Notes: a model not told the origin generated them from the sequence alone. A DNA stretch of 64,000 nucleotides from Rossellomorea aquimaris (GCF_008180865.1 NZ_VTEX01000002.1:124001-188000); one strand, 5' to 3'. Positions 42,931 through 51,375 are shown, counted from the stretch's first letter. Translations and numbers: made by a program.

Positions 42931-42949
42931 CTGCATTTACTTTATGCAG
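42931..42949 (-). promoter_or_regulatory. Candidate mother-cell promoter element and palindrome of the lectin gene
   Basis: On the - strand CATAAAGTA (42938-42946) fits the sigma-E/sigma-K -10 form CATA-N3-TA. It lies inside the inverted repeat CTGCAT-N7-ATGCAG, directly upstream of GAGGAGGG. No convincing -35 was found. Confidence 0.3.
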
Positions 42950-43083
42950 GAGCCCAGATGAAGGAGCATGTACAATTCTTGTCAATGAATAACCTCTTCT
43001 TAAACTTCGAAAAGAATATAATGCCTTTAGAACTCAGTTACTGAAATAGATTCTAATGAAAGAAATATCCATTCTTCCCCATA

Positions 43084-43113
43084 AAAAATTTAGCACCTAT
43101 AACATAGGTGCTA
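43084..43113 (-). terminator. Terminator of the thiamine-binding-type gene
   Basis: 11-bp stem TTAGCACCTAT / ATAGGTGCTAA with a 3-base loop, followed by ATTTTTTA on the - strand. Confidence 0.9.
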
Positions 43114-43146
43114 ATAATCACACTCTTTATAATCGGAAGTGGGTTT

Positions 43147-43431
43147 TCAAACATCCTTCTTTTTGTCTGCGATTGATACTCCGTCCGTTTTATAATGCAT
43201 TTTAATATTTGTGAAAACCTCGGTTGCCCCGTGTTGTATCCCTACTTCCTGGGTCTCTTTAATGACGCTCATAATTTTATCATAATCACCTTCGACCACC
43301 GTTTCCATCGGCCCCACTTCGTATGTTAAGCCTGATTCTTTTACCACTTCGATCATTTTTGGGATAACGCCATGTGTATCCACGTCTTTTCCGTTTGGCA
43401 TGGTTTGAAATCCTACAGTTAATGTTGGCAT
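43147..43431 (-). CDS. MTH1187-family thiamine-binding-type protein (YqgV-like)
   Basis: 94 residues, whole-length member of the MTH1187/YkoF-type family: PTLTVGFQTMPNGKDVDTHGVIPKMIEVVKESGLTYEVGPMETVVEGDYDKIM, GATEVFTNIKMHYK. Members bind thiamine or a pyrimidine; the physiological role is unclear. AGGAG lies 7 bases before the ATG at 43431; an ATG two codons upstream is too close. Confidence 0.9.
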   Translation of the reverse strand: MPTLTVGFQTMPNGKDVDTHGVIPKMIEVVKESGLTYEVGPMETVVEGDYDKIMSVIKETQEVGIQHGATEVFTNIKMHYKTDGVSIADKKKDV

Positions 43432-43498
43432 CTGCATGCTCCTTTCTCTACATTTCTATATATTTACCTCCTCCAGAAGCAGATAAACATGTAGAGAT

Positions 43499-44362
43499 TT
43501 ATCGAGGCGTACTAGAACCCCTCCGTGTCCCCATAAAATTCTTACTGCCTTTACTTTTCCTTGTATTAGCTCTCGGCCGGGCTGCCTTATACCACTGATA
43601 ACAGAAGATAATGATCAGGATCAAATCGATCATATCTCCGCCATAGTACATAATCATCCCACCACTCTCTGCCTGTTCACGCGGGACACCGGCTGGAGGA
43701 TAGGCGTATATGTATTTCGACAAAATGCCATGACCGGTCAAGGCAAGGATCAATACAGTTCCTCTGTAAATATAACTGGTTCTATGTGGAGCGGGATCAA
43801 TATATATCATGGAAATTGTGAATAGATATCCAGACAGAAAAACATGGATATGTATGAACAAATAAAGGAGAATGTATTGATGCATCTCTTCGTACACACT
43901 GGTTGAGTAAAGAACCCACAGGCCTCCAATATTGAGGATGACAGCGACAATGGGGTCACTGATAATGCCCATCATACGGCTTTTCAGTATTCGTGAAAGC
44001 CTCCTGGCCAAAGTGACAGGCAGGGTCCGCAGTACAAGTGTCACCGGTGCAGCGAGTACCATGAGTAGAGGGGCCAACATTCCAAGGAGCAAATGACCAA
44101 GCATATGGGAAATAAACTCCATATGTGCCCGCTGAACCAAGGGTCCTGATACTGCGCTTAAAGCACAGCAGACACCGACGATCCATAAGATTGTACGGGA
44201 AATTGGCCATTGTTTATGTTTGCGATTGGAAACGACCACAGCAAGCAGATACAGGACAAATATCACTGTAAATGGAATGGTTAGAAGAATCTGAGAAACC
44301 GAACCGATGCCTTGAGATGCTTGTGTAATAGAATGATCAGCGTGCATTGGCAACAGTCTCAT
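43499..44362 (-). CDS. CtaG-type (caa3) cytochrome c oxidase assembly membrane protein
   Basis: About 282-287 residues with seven helices. The CtaG_caa3 family segments HMEFISHMLGHLLLGMLAPLLMVLAAPVTL, LFIHIHVFLSGYLFTISMIYIDP and GGDMIDLILIIIFCYQW, with several conserved His residues, indicate a copper/oxidase-assembly protein in the membrane. It overlaps the DUF2243 gene by 26 bases; a shorter start at 44347 (M-H-A-D-H) is equally possible. The two genes form an operon. No ctaC-F oxidase genes are adjacent. Confidence 0.85.
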   Translation of the reverse strand: MRLLPMHADHSITQASQGIGSVSQILLTIPFTVIFVLYLLAVVVSNRKHKQWPISRTILWIVGVCCALSAVSGPLVQRAHMEFISHMLGHLLLGMLAPLLMVLAAPVTLVLRTLPVTLARRLSRILKSRMMGIISDPIVAVILNIGGLWVLYSTSVYEEMHQYILLYLFIHIHVFLSGYLFTISMIYIDPAPHRTSYIYRGTVLILALTGHGILSKYIYAYPPAGVPREQAESGGMIMYYGGDMIDLILIIIFCYQWYKAARPRANTRKSKGSKNFMGTRRGSSTPR

Positions 44363-44813
44363 TCTTTTTATATCCAGTATTTACAACCAATAAGAAACCT
44401 GCAAGAATCATAGCAGCCGCAATCACATTCCAGACAATATCATACACAATGACATTCTCTACATAGCGTATCTGATGAATTCCCATCAACTTATGCTGCA
44501 CTGTCCCGTCATACAATTGAAATCCTCCTGCACCTAGCAAAATGCCTCCCCACCATCTCTTCATCCACAATACTTTTTTCCGGCGTAAATCAGCATACAT
44601 AAATAACCCGCCGATTGTAGCAAACCAGCTAAATGCATGAAAAAAACCATCAGATACTAGCCCTATCGTTGTTGTGGACTTGTCATAAAAATGATGCCAA
44701 TGAAGCAACTGATGGAATACTGTTTCATCAATAAATGCAACGATCCCCATCCCAAATAAGATACCGGACCATAGATTCCTTGTTGAAGACGTCTTTGTAT
44801 AGGTGGCTTTCAT
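44337..44813 (-). CDS. DUF2243 membrane protein
   Basis: 158 residues with four helices. The DUF2243 core is FGMGIVAFIDETVFHQLLHWHHFYD, SDGFFHAFSWFATIGGL and GGFQLYDGTVQHKLMGIHQIRYVENVIVYD, rich in conserved His that could bind metal. It is the first gene of an operon with the CtaG-like gene, a pairing that suggests a joint role in copper or oxidase assembly (inference). AGGAGGGTCC lies upstream of the ATG. Confidence 0.88.
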   Translation of the reverse strand: MKATYTKTSSTRNLWSGILFGMGIVAFIDETVFHQLLHWHHFYDKSTTTIGLVSDGFFHAFSWFATIGGLFMYADLRRKKVLWMKRWWGGILLGAGGFQLYDGTVQHKLMGIHQIRYVENVIVYDIVWNVIAAAMILAGFLLVVNTGYKKNETVANAR

Positions 44814-44979
44814 AGTTACAGGACCCTCCTTTGTAAATTATTAGCCATTCTACCCCTTCCTTTATGGGGATAAACTTTTCTTAAATAGGTCTAAATGGTT
44901 CATGAGCCATTGAAAAACTCGCCTTCCCCCTTAGTTCCGAAAGACTTATCGGAAGGTACTTACTATAATATCAAAAATA

Positions 44980-45015
44980 AAAACAGGACCTTTCGACTAA
45001 AAAAGGTCCTGTTTT
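44980..45015 (-). terminator. Terminator of hflX
   Basis: Stem AAAACAGGACCTTT / AAAGGTCCTGTTTT, with T-rich sequence following on the - strand, 6 bases after the hflX stop. Confidence 0.92.
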
Positions 45016-45020
45016 CCTAT

Positions 45021-46286
45021 TTATTCTTGAATGACATACTGTTGATATTTTTCAAAATCACTTACCTTACACTCGATTGTCAATTTTGTCCCAGCTTCTT
45101 CATATTCTGTTTCCACTACATTCGCTTGTTCATTGAAATAAAAAATCAAATGGCCTTTATCGTAAGGAATAACCATCTGACACTTTTTGTAGTTTTTAAA
45201 AATATAACTCTTCACGACGTCCAGTAATTCGTCCATCCCGATTCTCTTTTTAGCCGATAAATAAATTCGATCCTTTTCGACTCTAGGAACCTCTCCTTCT
45301 ACTAACTCTGATTTATTAAAGGCATAGATGACTGGAATGTCGCCCACTCCAATGCCTTCAAGGGTTTTATCAGTCACCTTCATCAATTTCTCGTAGTGGG
45401 GATCGGAATAATCAACCACGTGAATGATGAGATCAGCCTCCACCACTTCTTCAAGTGTTGAACGGAACGCTTTGACCAACTGATGGGGCAGTTTGTTAAC
45501 GAATCCAACCGTGTCTGTCAGGAGAAATGCCTTTTTGTCCGGTAAGGTGATATTTCTCACCGATGTTTCAAGAGTCGCAAACAACATATCCTTTTCAAAT
45601 ACTTGTTTATTCTCGTTTGGATGGAATTTTTCTACGAAAGCATTCATAGTCGTAGACTTCCCTGCATTTGTGTATCCGACAAGGGATACGACCGGTATCT
45701 CACTCTTTCGACGCTGCTTACGCTGGGTACTTCGCAAGTCGACGAGGGAATCCAGCTCTTTATTCAACGCTGTGATTTTCTCTTCAATCTTACGTCGATC
45801 AAGCTCGAGCTTCGTTTCACCCGCACCACGGTTCGCGAGTCCTGAGCCGCCGCCTTGACGCCCCAGTGACTCACGGCGTCCTATAAGACGCGGGAGCATG
45901 TATTGCAATTGAGCTACCTCTACTTGAAGTTGCGCTTCCCGGGTTTTCGCACGTTCTGCGAAGATATCGAGAATCAACATCGTCCGGTCCATTACCCGAA
46001 TATCGAGCTTCTCTTCCAGTACACGAATTTGCGAAGGAGACAGCTCATCATTCGAAATGAGCACCTCTGCTTCCCACTCTTCAATAAGTGGCAGGAGCTC
46101 CTCGATCTTCCCCTTACCAATATAATGAACATGATTCGGACGGGGCAGATTTTGAGTCAGTTCACCGACAACATCAATATGCCTCGCTTCTGCCAATCCA
46201 TTTAACTCAAGCATCGAATATTCGAAGTCATTATTCTTATCCTTTGTATTAACGCCTATGGCGATTGCTTTTAAACGTTCTTCCAT
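45021..46286 (-). CDS. hflX: GTPase HflX, ribosome-splitting factor (HflXr-like by its leader)
   Basis: 421 residues. The N-terminal HflX domain includes HYIGKGKIEEL, DRTMLILDIFAERAKTREAQLQVEVAQLQYMLPRL and GGGSGLANRGAGE. The G domain has G1 GYTNAGKS (204-211), G3 DTVGF and G4 NKSE. HflX splits stalled 70S ribosomes into subunits; in Listeria an antibiotic-induced copy (HflXr) gives macrolide/lincosamide resistance. The long leader with an RLR leader peptide and a terminator just upstream suggests that type here. The C-terminal 60 residues (FNEQANVVETEYEEAGTKL) are usual. It is monocistronic. Confidence 0.93.
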   Translation of the reverse strand: MEERLKAIAIGVNTKDKNNDFEYSMLELNGLAEARHIDVVGELTQNLPRPNHVHYIGKGKIEELLPLIEEWEAEVLISNDELSPSQIRVLEEKLDIRVMDRTMLILDIFAERAKTREAQLQVEVAQLQYMLPRLIGRRESLGRQGGGSGLANRGAGETKLELDRRKIEEKITALNKELDSLVDLRSTQRKQRRKSEIPVVSLVGYTNAGKSTTMNAFVEKFHPNENKQVFEKDMLFATLETSVRNITLPDKKAFLLTDTVGFVNKLPHQLVKAFRSTLEEVVEADLIIHVVDYSDPHYEKLMKVTDKTLEGIGVGDIPVIYAFNKSELVEGEVPRVEKDRIYLSAKKRIGMDELLDVVKSYIFKNYKKCQMVIPYDKGHLIFYFNEQANVVETEYEEAGTKLTIECKVSDFEKYQQYVIQE

Positions 46287-46320
46287 TACTTCGTCACTTC
46301 CTATCTTTTAGTGTGTACAG

Positions 46321-46346
46321 AAAAAAACACAGGCCTCTGCCTGTGC
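46321..46346 (-). terminator. Leader terminator just upstream of hflX
   Basis: On the - strand GCACAGGC (46346-46339), loop AGAG, GCCTGTG (46334-46328), then seven T. It lies 34 bases before the hflX ATG with no gene directly upstream to end. Its 5' arm and loop CACAGGCAGAG are exactly complementary to CTCTGCCTGTG in the leader. Confidence 0.85.
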
Positions 46347-46669
46347 TTTTCGTAAATGGATTTGAATAAACCGGTGGCGCATGAAGAAGACCGCATTTTC
46401 CCCTGGCGTTTTCCCAAGAAAACACACAAAATGGCACCACTCGGTAAGTATTCAGTTCTATTTTTTCAAGAAGAAAAGAAAGAGGAGCCATTCAGCCGCT
46501 CTTTCCTTCATTCAACGTCAAATGAAGAATTCCTTTAAAAATAGTCAGACCGATCCCATTTACCCTGCACACAGGCAGAGCCTTTGAACATATTCAATTA
46601 AGCGTTCAAATTGCGGATGCGTAGTCTGATTAAAATCAAAAGGAAAACCTCCATTTCTCATAAATTATA
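46335..46669 (-). promoter_or_regulatory. Attenuator leader region of hflX
   Basis: Parts in transcription order: -10 TATAAT (46669-46664; -35 weak), ribosome site GGAGG (46652-46648), a 13-codon upstream ORF (46639-46598), hairpin TTTGAAC / GTTCAAA overlapping its end, antiterminator segment CTCTGCCTGTG (46580-46570), an outer stem pairing CAGAC of the ORF with GTCTG (46550-46546 region), and the hflX terminator. The antiterminator can pair over 11 bases with the terminator's 5' arm and loop. Stalling on the upstream ORF would free it. The mechanism is inferred from sequence. Confidence 0.65.
46598..46639 (-). CDS. Leader peptide (upstream ORF) of hflX with RLR motif
   Basis: Thirteen codons, TTG start, M-I-L-I-R-L-R-I-R-N-L-N-A then TAA. 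GGAGG ends exactly 8 bases before the TTG, ideal spacing. The R-L-R core and L-N tail resemble the ErmD leader peptide MTHSMRLRFPTLNQ, whose Arg-Leu-Arg (+X+) motif stalls macrolide-bound ribosomes. A stall here would hold the ribosome over codons 5-7 and keep the overlapping stem open. It is a regulatory peptide, not a functional protein. Confidence 0.6.
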   Translation of the reverse strand: MILIRLRIRNLNA

Positions 46670-46711
46670 ATCATCTTACCACAAACAGCTGAGGATGGGA
46701 AGATATGGTTT

Positions 46712-46774
46712 GAGGGACGGACCTTCAATTAGCCAAATCCATATTGGAATTGCCTATTTAGAGGTCCGTCCCTC
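46712..46774. repeat. GGACGGACC repeat, two-arm copy
   Basis: GAGGGACGGACCT (46712-46724) and AGAGGTCCGTCCCTC (46760-46774) around a loop with AATTxx/AATTG pairing. The right arm encodes the C-terminus of the CBO0543-type protein. Confidence 0.88.
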
Positions 46775-47627
46775 GCTTCATATATCTGAGAAGCCGCAGG
46801 TTCAGACAGGATAGAAGGAGGATGAGCGCAAATTGGGCAATGGAGAGTGAGATGTTCCAGTTGGTGGTGTGAAAGAGATCGAGCGCTGCTGCGCATTGTT
46901 GAATCACACTCAAGACCGCAATCCAAACAAGGTATCTCCATAGAGTGGGATCATTCGCTTGCCTGCTCAAAAAAATCAAAAGCGGGACACTTAATAATAT
47001 CAACCGATAAAAGAAATCAAACGGATGTACGTCTTTCACAACATAATAATAAAGCTCATATCTCCCTTTCAATACCGCGTCTATAAACAAATTCATATAT
47101 AAGATAAAGAATAGGCTTCCATACCACTCCAGAGGCGTCAAATGAAAGAACGTCTTCTTTATACCAAGTAATTTATCAACGAATCGAAAGTTATATAACA
47201 AGGTCATATATAAGATTGGATAAATAGGAACGGAGTATATCAGTCTCCAGCCACTGTACTGAAAGAAGGTAGAATAGTGAGCGGCCACAAACTCGTAACA
47301 TAATGCAAATAGTGTCCACCCCAGTATGTACATCCCCTTGATGATTAAATTCTTCTTTGCGGGAAAAAAAGCTAAAAACAGGATATTAATCGCTGGGTAA
47401 ATCCCAACCGCACCTACAAAATCAATCCAGTCCACCCCTGCTTCGAAATAGGAATATAACTTGAACATTCCACCCAAAATGGAATCTGCAAATAAAGCTA
47501 AATATATGGAAAACAAAGAAGTAACGTACATCTCGATGATCAGAAGCCTTTTTCTTACCATATAGACGAAACCATTCAGGACAAAAATTGTTATCCACAT
47601 CAATAGCATATACATCATCCTAGCCAT
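46758..47627 (-). CDS. CBO0543-family membrane protein with repeat-encoded C-terminus
   Basis: 289 residues, about nine helices in two similar halves. Segments MFKLYSYFEAGVDWIDFVGAVGIYPAINILFLAFFP, YILGWTLFALCYE and FQYSGWRLIYSVPIYPIL fit the CBO0543 family; its function is unknown. The last residues KRGTDL come from a GGACGGACC repeat arm, as in BrnQ. The ribosome site is weak, and ATGs at 47627 and nearby are all possible. Confidence 0.75.
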   Translation of the reverse strand: MARMMYMLLMWITIFVLNGFVYMVRKRLLIIEMYVTSLFSIYLALFADSILGGMFKLYSYFEAGVDWIDFVGAVGIYPAINILFLAFFPAKKNLIIKGMYILGWTLFALCYEFVAAHYSTFFQYSGWRLIYSVPIYPILYMTLLYNFRFVDKLLGIKKTFFHLTPLEWYGSLFFILYMNLFIDAVLKGRYELYYYVVKDVHPFDFFYRLILLSVPLLIFLSRQANDPTLWRYLVWIAVLSVIQQCAAALDLFHTTNWNISLSIAQFALILLLSCLNLRLLRYMKRGTDL

Positions 47628-47765
47628 TCTTTAGATGTATTCATTATTCACTTAAATCATGGGAATACACTCTAAAAAACCATAAATATAAGAATCTCGA
47701 TAAATAAATCTTTTAAGAAAAATCCATACTAATGATACATTTATTGAACAGAAGGAGACCTATCC

Positions 47766-48785
47766 ATGTCACATCATCCCAAAACAAATTTAACCTCAGC
47801 CGAATTGGCCGCTCTTTGGTCTACATATCAAAGTGACACTTTGGCTCTGTGTGTATTTGAATATTTCCTTGCAAAAAATCAGGACCCTGATACGGCATCC
47901 ATTCTCCGTTTATCTCAAGAAAAATCTGAGCAGCATATTGACTTCATCTCATCCATTTTCAAAGAGGAACATATCCCTATCCCTTTTGGATTTTCAAAGG
48001 AAAAGGACGTGTTCCCAGATGCCCCTGCCATTTATGGCGATACGTTTTTCTTAATGTATCTCCGGCAAATGGCGAAGGTTGGGATGATTACCTATAGCGG
48101 GGCCGTATCCCTTACTGTACGAGAAGACATCCTTGATTTCTTCCAACAGGCCCTTCGATTTTCCAGTGACCTCTACAAAAAAGCAACGGAGACAGGAAAG
48201 GAAAAAGGAGTTTTAATAAGGCCCCCATATATTGATTATCCTGAAAAAGTGGAATTTATTAAGGAAAAATCATATATGAGTTCCAGCCTGAATCCCTTTG
48301 TCAATAGACGGCCACTGAATGCCATTGAAATATCACATTTATTCCTTAACACGGAAACCAATTTACTCGGAAGCATGATTGCGACAAGCTTCGCACAAAT
48401 GGCGCAATCAAAGGAAGTAAGAAAATTCATGTCCAGGACGCAGGAAATTGCACAAAAGCATCTCAATATATTTAGTGATGCTCTCATCAATAATGATATG
48501 CAGGCTCCCATGTCTTGGGATACCAATGTAAAAGCTTCAACTGTCCCTGCTTTCTCCGATAAACTGATGATGTTCCACACCACTCTGATAAGTAATGCCG
48601 GGATGGGGAACTATGGTACGGCTGCAGCGGCAAGTATGAGAGCTGACCTTGTATCAAATTATTTTAGACTCATACTGGAGGTGGCGGAATTAGGCAAAAG
48701 TGGTGCGGACATCTTGATCAATAACGGCTGGCTGGAAGAACCACCTCAATCTGCTGATCGAAAGAAGTTGGCGGAAGATAAGTGA
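47766..48785 (+). CDS. DUF3231 protein (two ferritin-like halves)
   Basis: 339 residues, two DUF3231 domains (about 10-165 and 185-325) made of four-helix bundles: LAALWSTYQSDTLALCVFEYFLAKNQDPD, GDTFFLMYLRQMAKVGMITY, and in the second half LFLNTETNLLGSMIATSFAQMAQSKEVRKF, FHTTLISNAGMGNYGTAAAASMR. The family is common in spore formers and resembles coat-associated ferritin-like proteins, but no activity is known. AGAAGGAGACCTATCC precedes the ATG. Confidence 0.85.
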   Translation: MSHHPKTNLTSAELAALWSTYQSDTLALCVFEYFLAKNQDPDTASILRLSQEKSEQHIDFISSIFKEEHIPIPFGFSKEKDVFPDAPAIYGDTFFLMYLRQMAKVGMITYSGAVSLTVREDILDFFQQALRFSSDLYKKATETGKEKGVLIRPPYIDYPEKVEFIKEKSYMSSSLNPFVNRRPLNAIEISHLFLNTETNLLGSMIATSFAQMAQSKEVRKFMSRTQEIAQKHLNIFSDALINNDMQAPMSWDTNVKASTVPAFSDKLMMFHTTLISNAGMGNYGTAAAASMRADLVSNYFRLILEVAELGKSGADILINNGWLEEPPQSADRKKLAEDK

Positions 48786-48900
48786 TGAGGTGAGGTCCGT
48801 CCCTCATCACGTTAACCTACTAAAGAAAAAAACTCCAAATCAACTCTTTTCCACTTGATTTACAAGCGGAATGATGGAAGATTTGGAGGTCCGTCCCTCA
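48782..48900. repeat. Two GGACGGACC arms in direct orientation with a local hairpin
   Basis: GAGGTCCGTCCCTC at 48792-48805 and GGAGGTCCGTCCCTCA at 48885-48900 point the same way, unlike other copies. The first is enclosed in its own 9-bp hairpin GTGATGAGG (48782-48790) / CCTCATCAC (48802-48810). It lies between convergent genes. Confidence 0.8.
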
Positions 48901-49833
48901 GTTCTTGATCGATACATTTACTTGATCGGAATGGGAAATGGTGATGGGGTGTTGTCCGCTTCCTAGTTTGAGGGTGGCGGATTTGTTCGGGATTCCTTCT
49001 TCGATTACGTCTTTATCGGATGCACTCACAGGTTCTGTCATTTGCCATTCTACTTCCTCACCTTGGATGTCTCCGACGTTATCGGCATTGATGGTCAGGT
49101 CTTCATTTGAGGCGAGAATCAGGTTGACCCGCGCAGAGGTTGATACTTCCCAGGAGCTCGAAAGGGTTCTAGGTTTTAATGTGACTTCATTGTAGTCACT
49201 CGAGATTTCGAGGGACTTGGATGCCGGGATAACGAGTGTCGCATCCATCTCCTGCCCTGATTGCATCCAGCCATTGTAGTCAGGAAGACTTTTTAATGTG
49301 ATATAAAGTGTATCACCTTTCCTTGTCGTCATTAGATAATCTTCCGGATTCCCAAGTAATGGTTTCCCTTCAGTAAAGGAAGAACGATACGTACCAAACA
49401 CACTCACTTCTTTATCCGTAACTGTTTCAACCGTTAACGGATGATGGCTTGAATCAACGACGATCCGTTTCACCTCATCACCTACCTGATAGTTAAACGA
49501 AGGAAGGTCTGCTGTTCTCATTTCAGAATCAAAGAACGTTTGCAACTCCCCTGTCAATCCTGTCGCCTGCAGAACCGTAAATCCGATTCCCACCGTTCCT
49601 ATGACAGCCACAAATATTATACTAAGGAAATCATATTTTAATATTGGCTTCTCCTGCTTTGATAAGAATAAGTACACTAGGATTTCTGCCCCTAACACAA
49701 TCAGCAGTACAGGCCACCAACCTGCCAGCACATAGGCTGAATCCCATTTTAACAGCTGTGAAAACAGGAGGAAAATTCCCAGGAACAAAAGGGATGCCCC
49801 CATTGAGATGGATCCGACTCGCCAAGTTCTCAT
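48898..49833 (-). CDS. LiaF/DUF4097-like membrane protein
   Basis: 311 residues. Three to four helices at the N-terminus (GASLLFLGIFLLFSQLLKWD, WWPVLLIVLGAEILVYLFL) resemble the LiaI/LiaF anchor. From about 110 on there is a beta-helical, adhesin-like DUF4097 part (KRIVVDSSHHPLTVETV, LEISSDYNEVTLKPR, LTINADNVGDIQG). Proteins of this type act in cell-envelope stress sensing. It is the last gene of the ECF sigma operon, overlapping the preceding gene by 4 bases. Confidence 0.78.
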   Translation of the reverse strand: MRTWRVGSISMGASLLFLGIFLLFSQLLKWDSAYVLAGWWPVLLIVLGAEILVYLFLSKQEKPILKYDFLSIIFVAVIGTVGIGFTVLQATGLTGELQTFFDSEMRTADLPSFNYQVGDEVKRIVVDSSHHPLTVETVTDKEVSVFGTYRSSFTEGKPLLGNPEDYLMTTRKGDTLYITLKSLPDYNGWMQSGQEMDATLVIPASKSLEISSDYNEVTLKPRTLSSSWEVSTSARVNLILASNEDLTINADNVGDIQGEEVEWQMTEPVSASDKDVIEEGIPNKSATLKLGSGQHPITISHSDQVNVSIKN

Positions 49834-50924
49834 TCTGATACCTCCTCTTTTGAATGGGCTTTTTTACTTCCGGACACCAATTTAATTCCCCCCCCTATAA
49901 GAAGGAGGCAAACAATTCCCGGCTGGATATAGCTATACATCACATGATACAAATCAATGCCATACGTCTCTAAAAACGGTAATGATAGGGGCATAAGGAT
50001 GTTCGTAGCCAAGTAATAAACTCCAAGCAACATCAATCCAATTCCTACCCACTTCTGCTGATTGATTAAGTAAGACACAATCGGCGTATCTTCTAAAGGT
50101 TCCTTTCCGTGTTTAGAAGCACGTTGCAATCCATCAAAGAAGCTGTAGAACCAGATGATCGGAACTAAGAATAGAAAAATCCCTAACCGAAGTACGTCTA
50201 ATATATAAATGGAGAATAAGAACACTGCCATAAGCTGAATGCCCCGTCGCTGATAACCAAGATACAAATGCCCCGCCCCCGGAAACATCGATAAAAATGT
50301 GGCGAATGCCTTACTCTTTCTCCCACCTTCATGCTGGGCTTCCAGGTCTTCCAATACTGACCGATCCGTCAACACTTCCCCAGCCTGTTTTTTATTCAGA
50401 AGTTGCATCGTATCGAAGAAATTGTATACCCATACGACAGGTAGAACGATCAAGAACACCATAAACTCCCCTCTCCCCGTCATCGCTGTTACAAAGAGAA
50501 TCATCGCAGCTACTCCGAGGAACGTTGCCAAAAATGTGACACCACGGTTCATCAATCCCAGTTGAAAATGACCGAGCCCTGGTACCATGGATAGAATGAT
50601 GGTATAGAAGCGTTCGGTGCTCAGCTGTCCAGAATCACTTTCTACCACCGGTTCTCTTGAAGCTTCATTCGCTTTCAACATTCTTGATGCCACAAGTGCC
50701 GTATTAACGATACTGATGAGATATAATAAGAACGCAAACCCAATGGTGATAAAAGCAAAACCATCCCAGTTCAACACTTGCGCTCCCACGAATGCAACGG
50801 GAAATGACGCCATCAATACGAGGATAAACAGGCCCCCTCTTAATACCTTACCTAAGTACATCAATCCCACACCGGGTATAAAAGCCAACAAAAACGCAAT
50901 GATTGGATTCTTCTTTTTATCCAT
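49830..50924 (-). CDS. Multi-pass membrane protein with three PGxGxxxLG repeats
   Basis: About 364 residues and some eleven helices. Three copies of a TM2-like hairpin motif recur: FIPGVGLMYLGKVLRGG, MVPGLGHFQLGLMNRG and MFPGAGHLYLGYQRRG, each starting a membrane hairpin, so the protein arose by internal triplication. The function is unknown. The ATG at 50924 comes just after the anti-sigma stop with GGAGGCAGAG upstream. It is third in the ECF sigma operon. Confidence 0.8.
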   Translation of the reverse strand: MDKKKNPIIAFLLAFIPGVGLMYLGKVLRGGLFILVLMASFPVAFVGAQVLNWDGFAFITIGFAFLLYLISIVNTALVASRMLKANEASREPVVESDSGQLSTERFYTIILSMVPGLGHFQLGLMNRGVTFLATFLGVAAMILFVTAMTGRGEFMVFLIVLPVVWVYNFFDTMQLLNKKQAGEVLTDRSVLEDLEAQHEGGRKSKAFATFLSMFPGAGHLYLGYQRRGIQLMAVFLFSIYILDVLRLGIFLFLVPIIWFYSFFDGLQRASKHGKEPLEDTPIVSYLINQQKWVGIGLMLLGVYYLATNILMPLSLPFLETYGIDLYHVMYSYIQPGIVCLLLIGGGIKLVSGSKKAHSKEEVSE

Positions 50925-50925
50925 C

Positions 50926-51375
50926 TTACTCTGCCTCCTGTTCTTCAATTTTTTCTACTTCATCAAGTAAAGCCGTTGTTTTATTTAAGATATTTTCTGT
51001 AAAGGATGCCGACTGCTGACCTCTTTCAAATTCCGTCGTGACCTTCATAAGTTCACCAAAGATACCAGTCGCCATCAAAATCAACGTCATGGCCGTAGCC
51101 AGCACGTAATGAAACACCTTTTCCTCATACCAGAGTTTCTTCACTGGCTTCTTCACTGAATCCGGCTTAAACGGAATTCGCTCCATCACCTCATCTGTAT
51201 AGAGGGACGGACCTTCAATGGAAGGAAGCTCGTCTTGAACCGATTCGATTGCTTCCATATAAAGACTCATGCATTGATCGCAGCCGTATAAATGCTCCTC
51301 GTATTCGGTTCGCTTATTATCTTTCATTTCATCTCTGGCGTAATTCTTCCACTCTTCCAATGCAATATGACTCAT
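50926..51375 (-). CDS. Anti-sigma factor with zinc-binding ZAS-like domain
   Basis: 149 residues. The cytosolic N-terminus has the ZAS motif HIALEEWKNYARDEM ... EEHLYGCDQCMSLYMEA (His-x3-Cys-x2-Cys), which binds an ECF factor. One helix (about 98-118, VLATAMTLILMATGIFG) and a short outside tail follow. Its ATG overlaps the sigma stop (ATGA). Codons for I-E-G-P-S-L lie on a single GGACGGACC repeat arm (51201-51216), in the linker between the zinc domain and the helix. Confidence 0.88.
   Translation of the reverse strand: MSHIALEEWKNYARDEMKDNKRTEYEEHLYGCDQCMSLYMEAIESVQDELPSIEGPSLYTDEVMERIPFKPDSVKKPVKKLWYEEKVFHYVLATAMTLILMATGIFGELMKVTTEFERGQQSASFTENILNKTTALLDEVEKIEEQEAE
51201..51216. repeat. 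GGACGGACC repeat arm inside the anti-sigma gene
   Basis: AGAGGGACGGACCTTC, in frame within the linker of the anti-sigma protein. Confidence 0.8.

Noticed and set aside
44935-44954. Hairpin TTCCGA / TCGGAA downstream of the hflX terminator
   Set aside because: Short stem with no T run, no gene nearby that would use it; probably chance.
46356-46538. 60-codon + strand frame in the hflX leader region
   Set aside because: No ribosome site, low-complexity product and antisense to a better-supported leader RNA.
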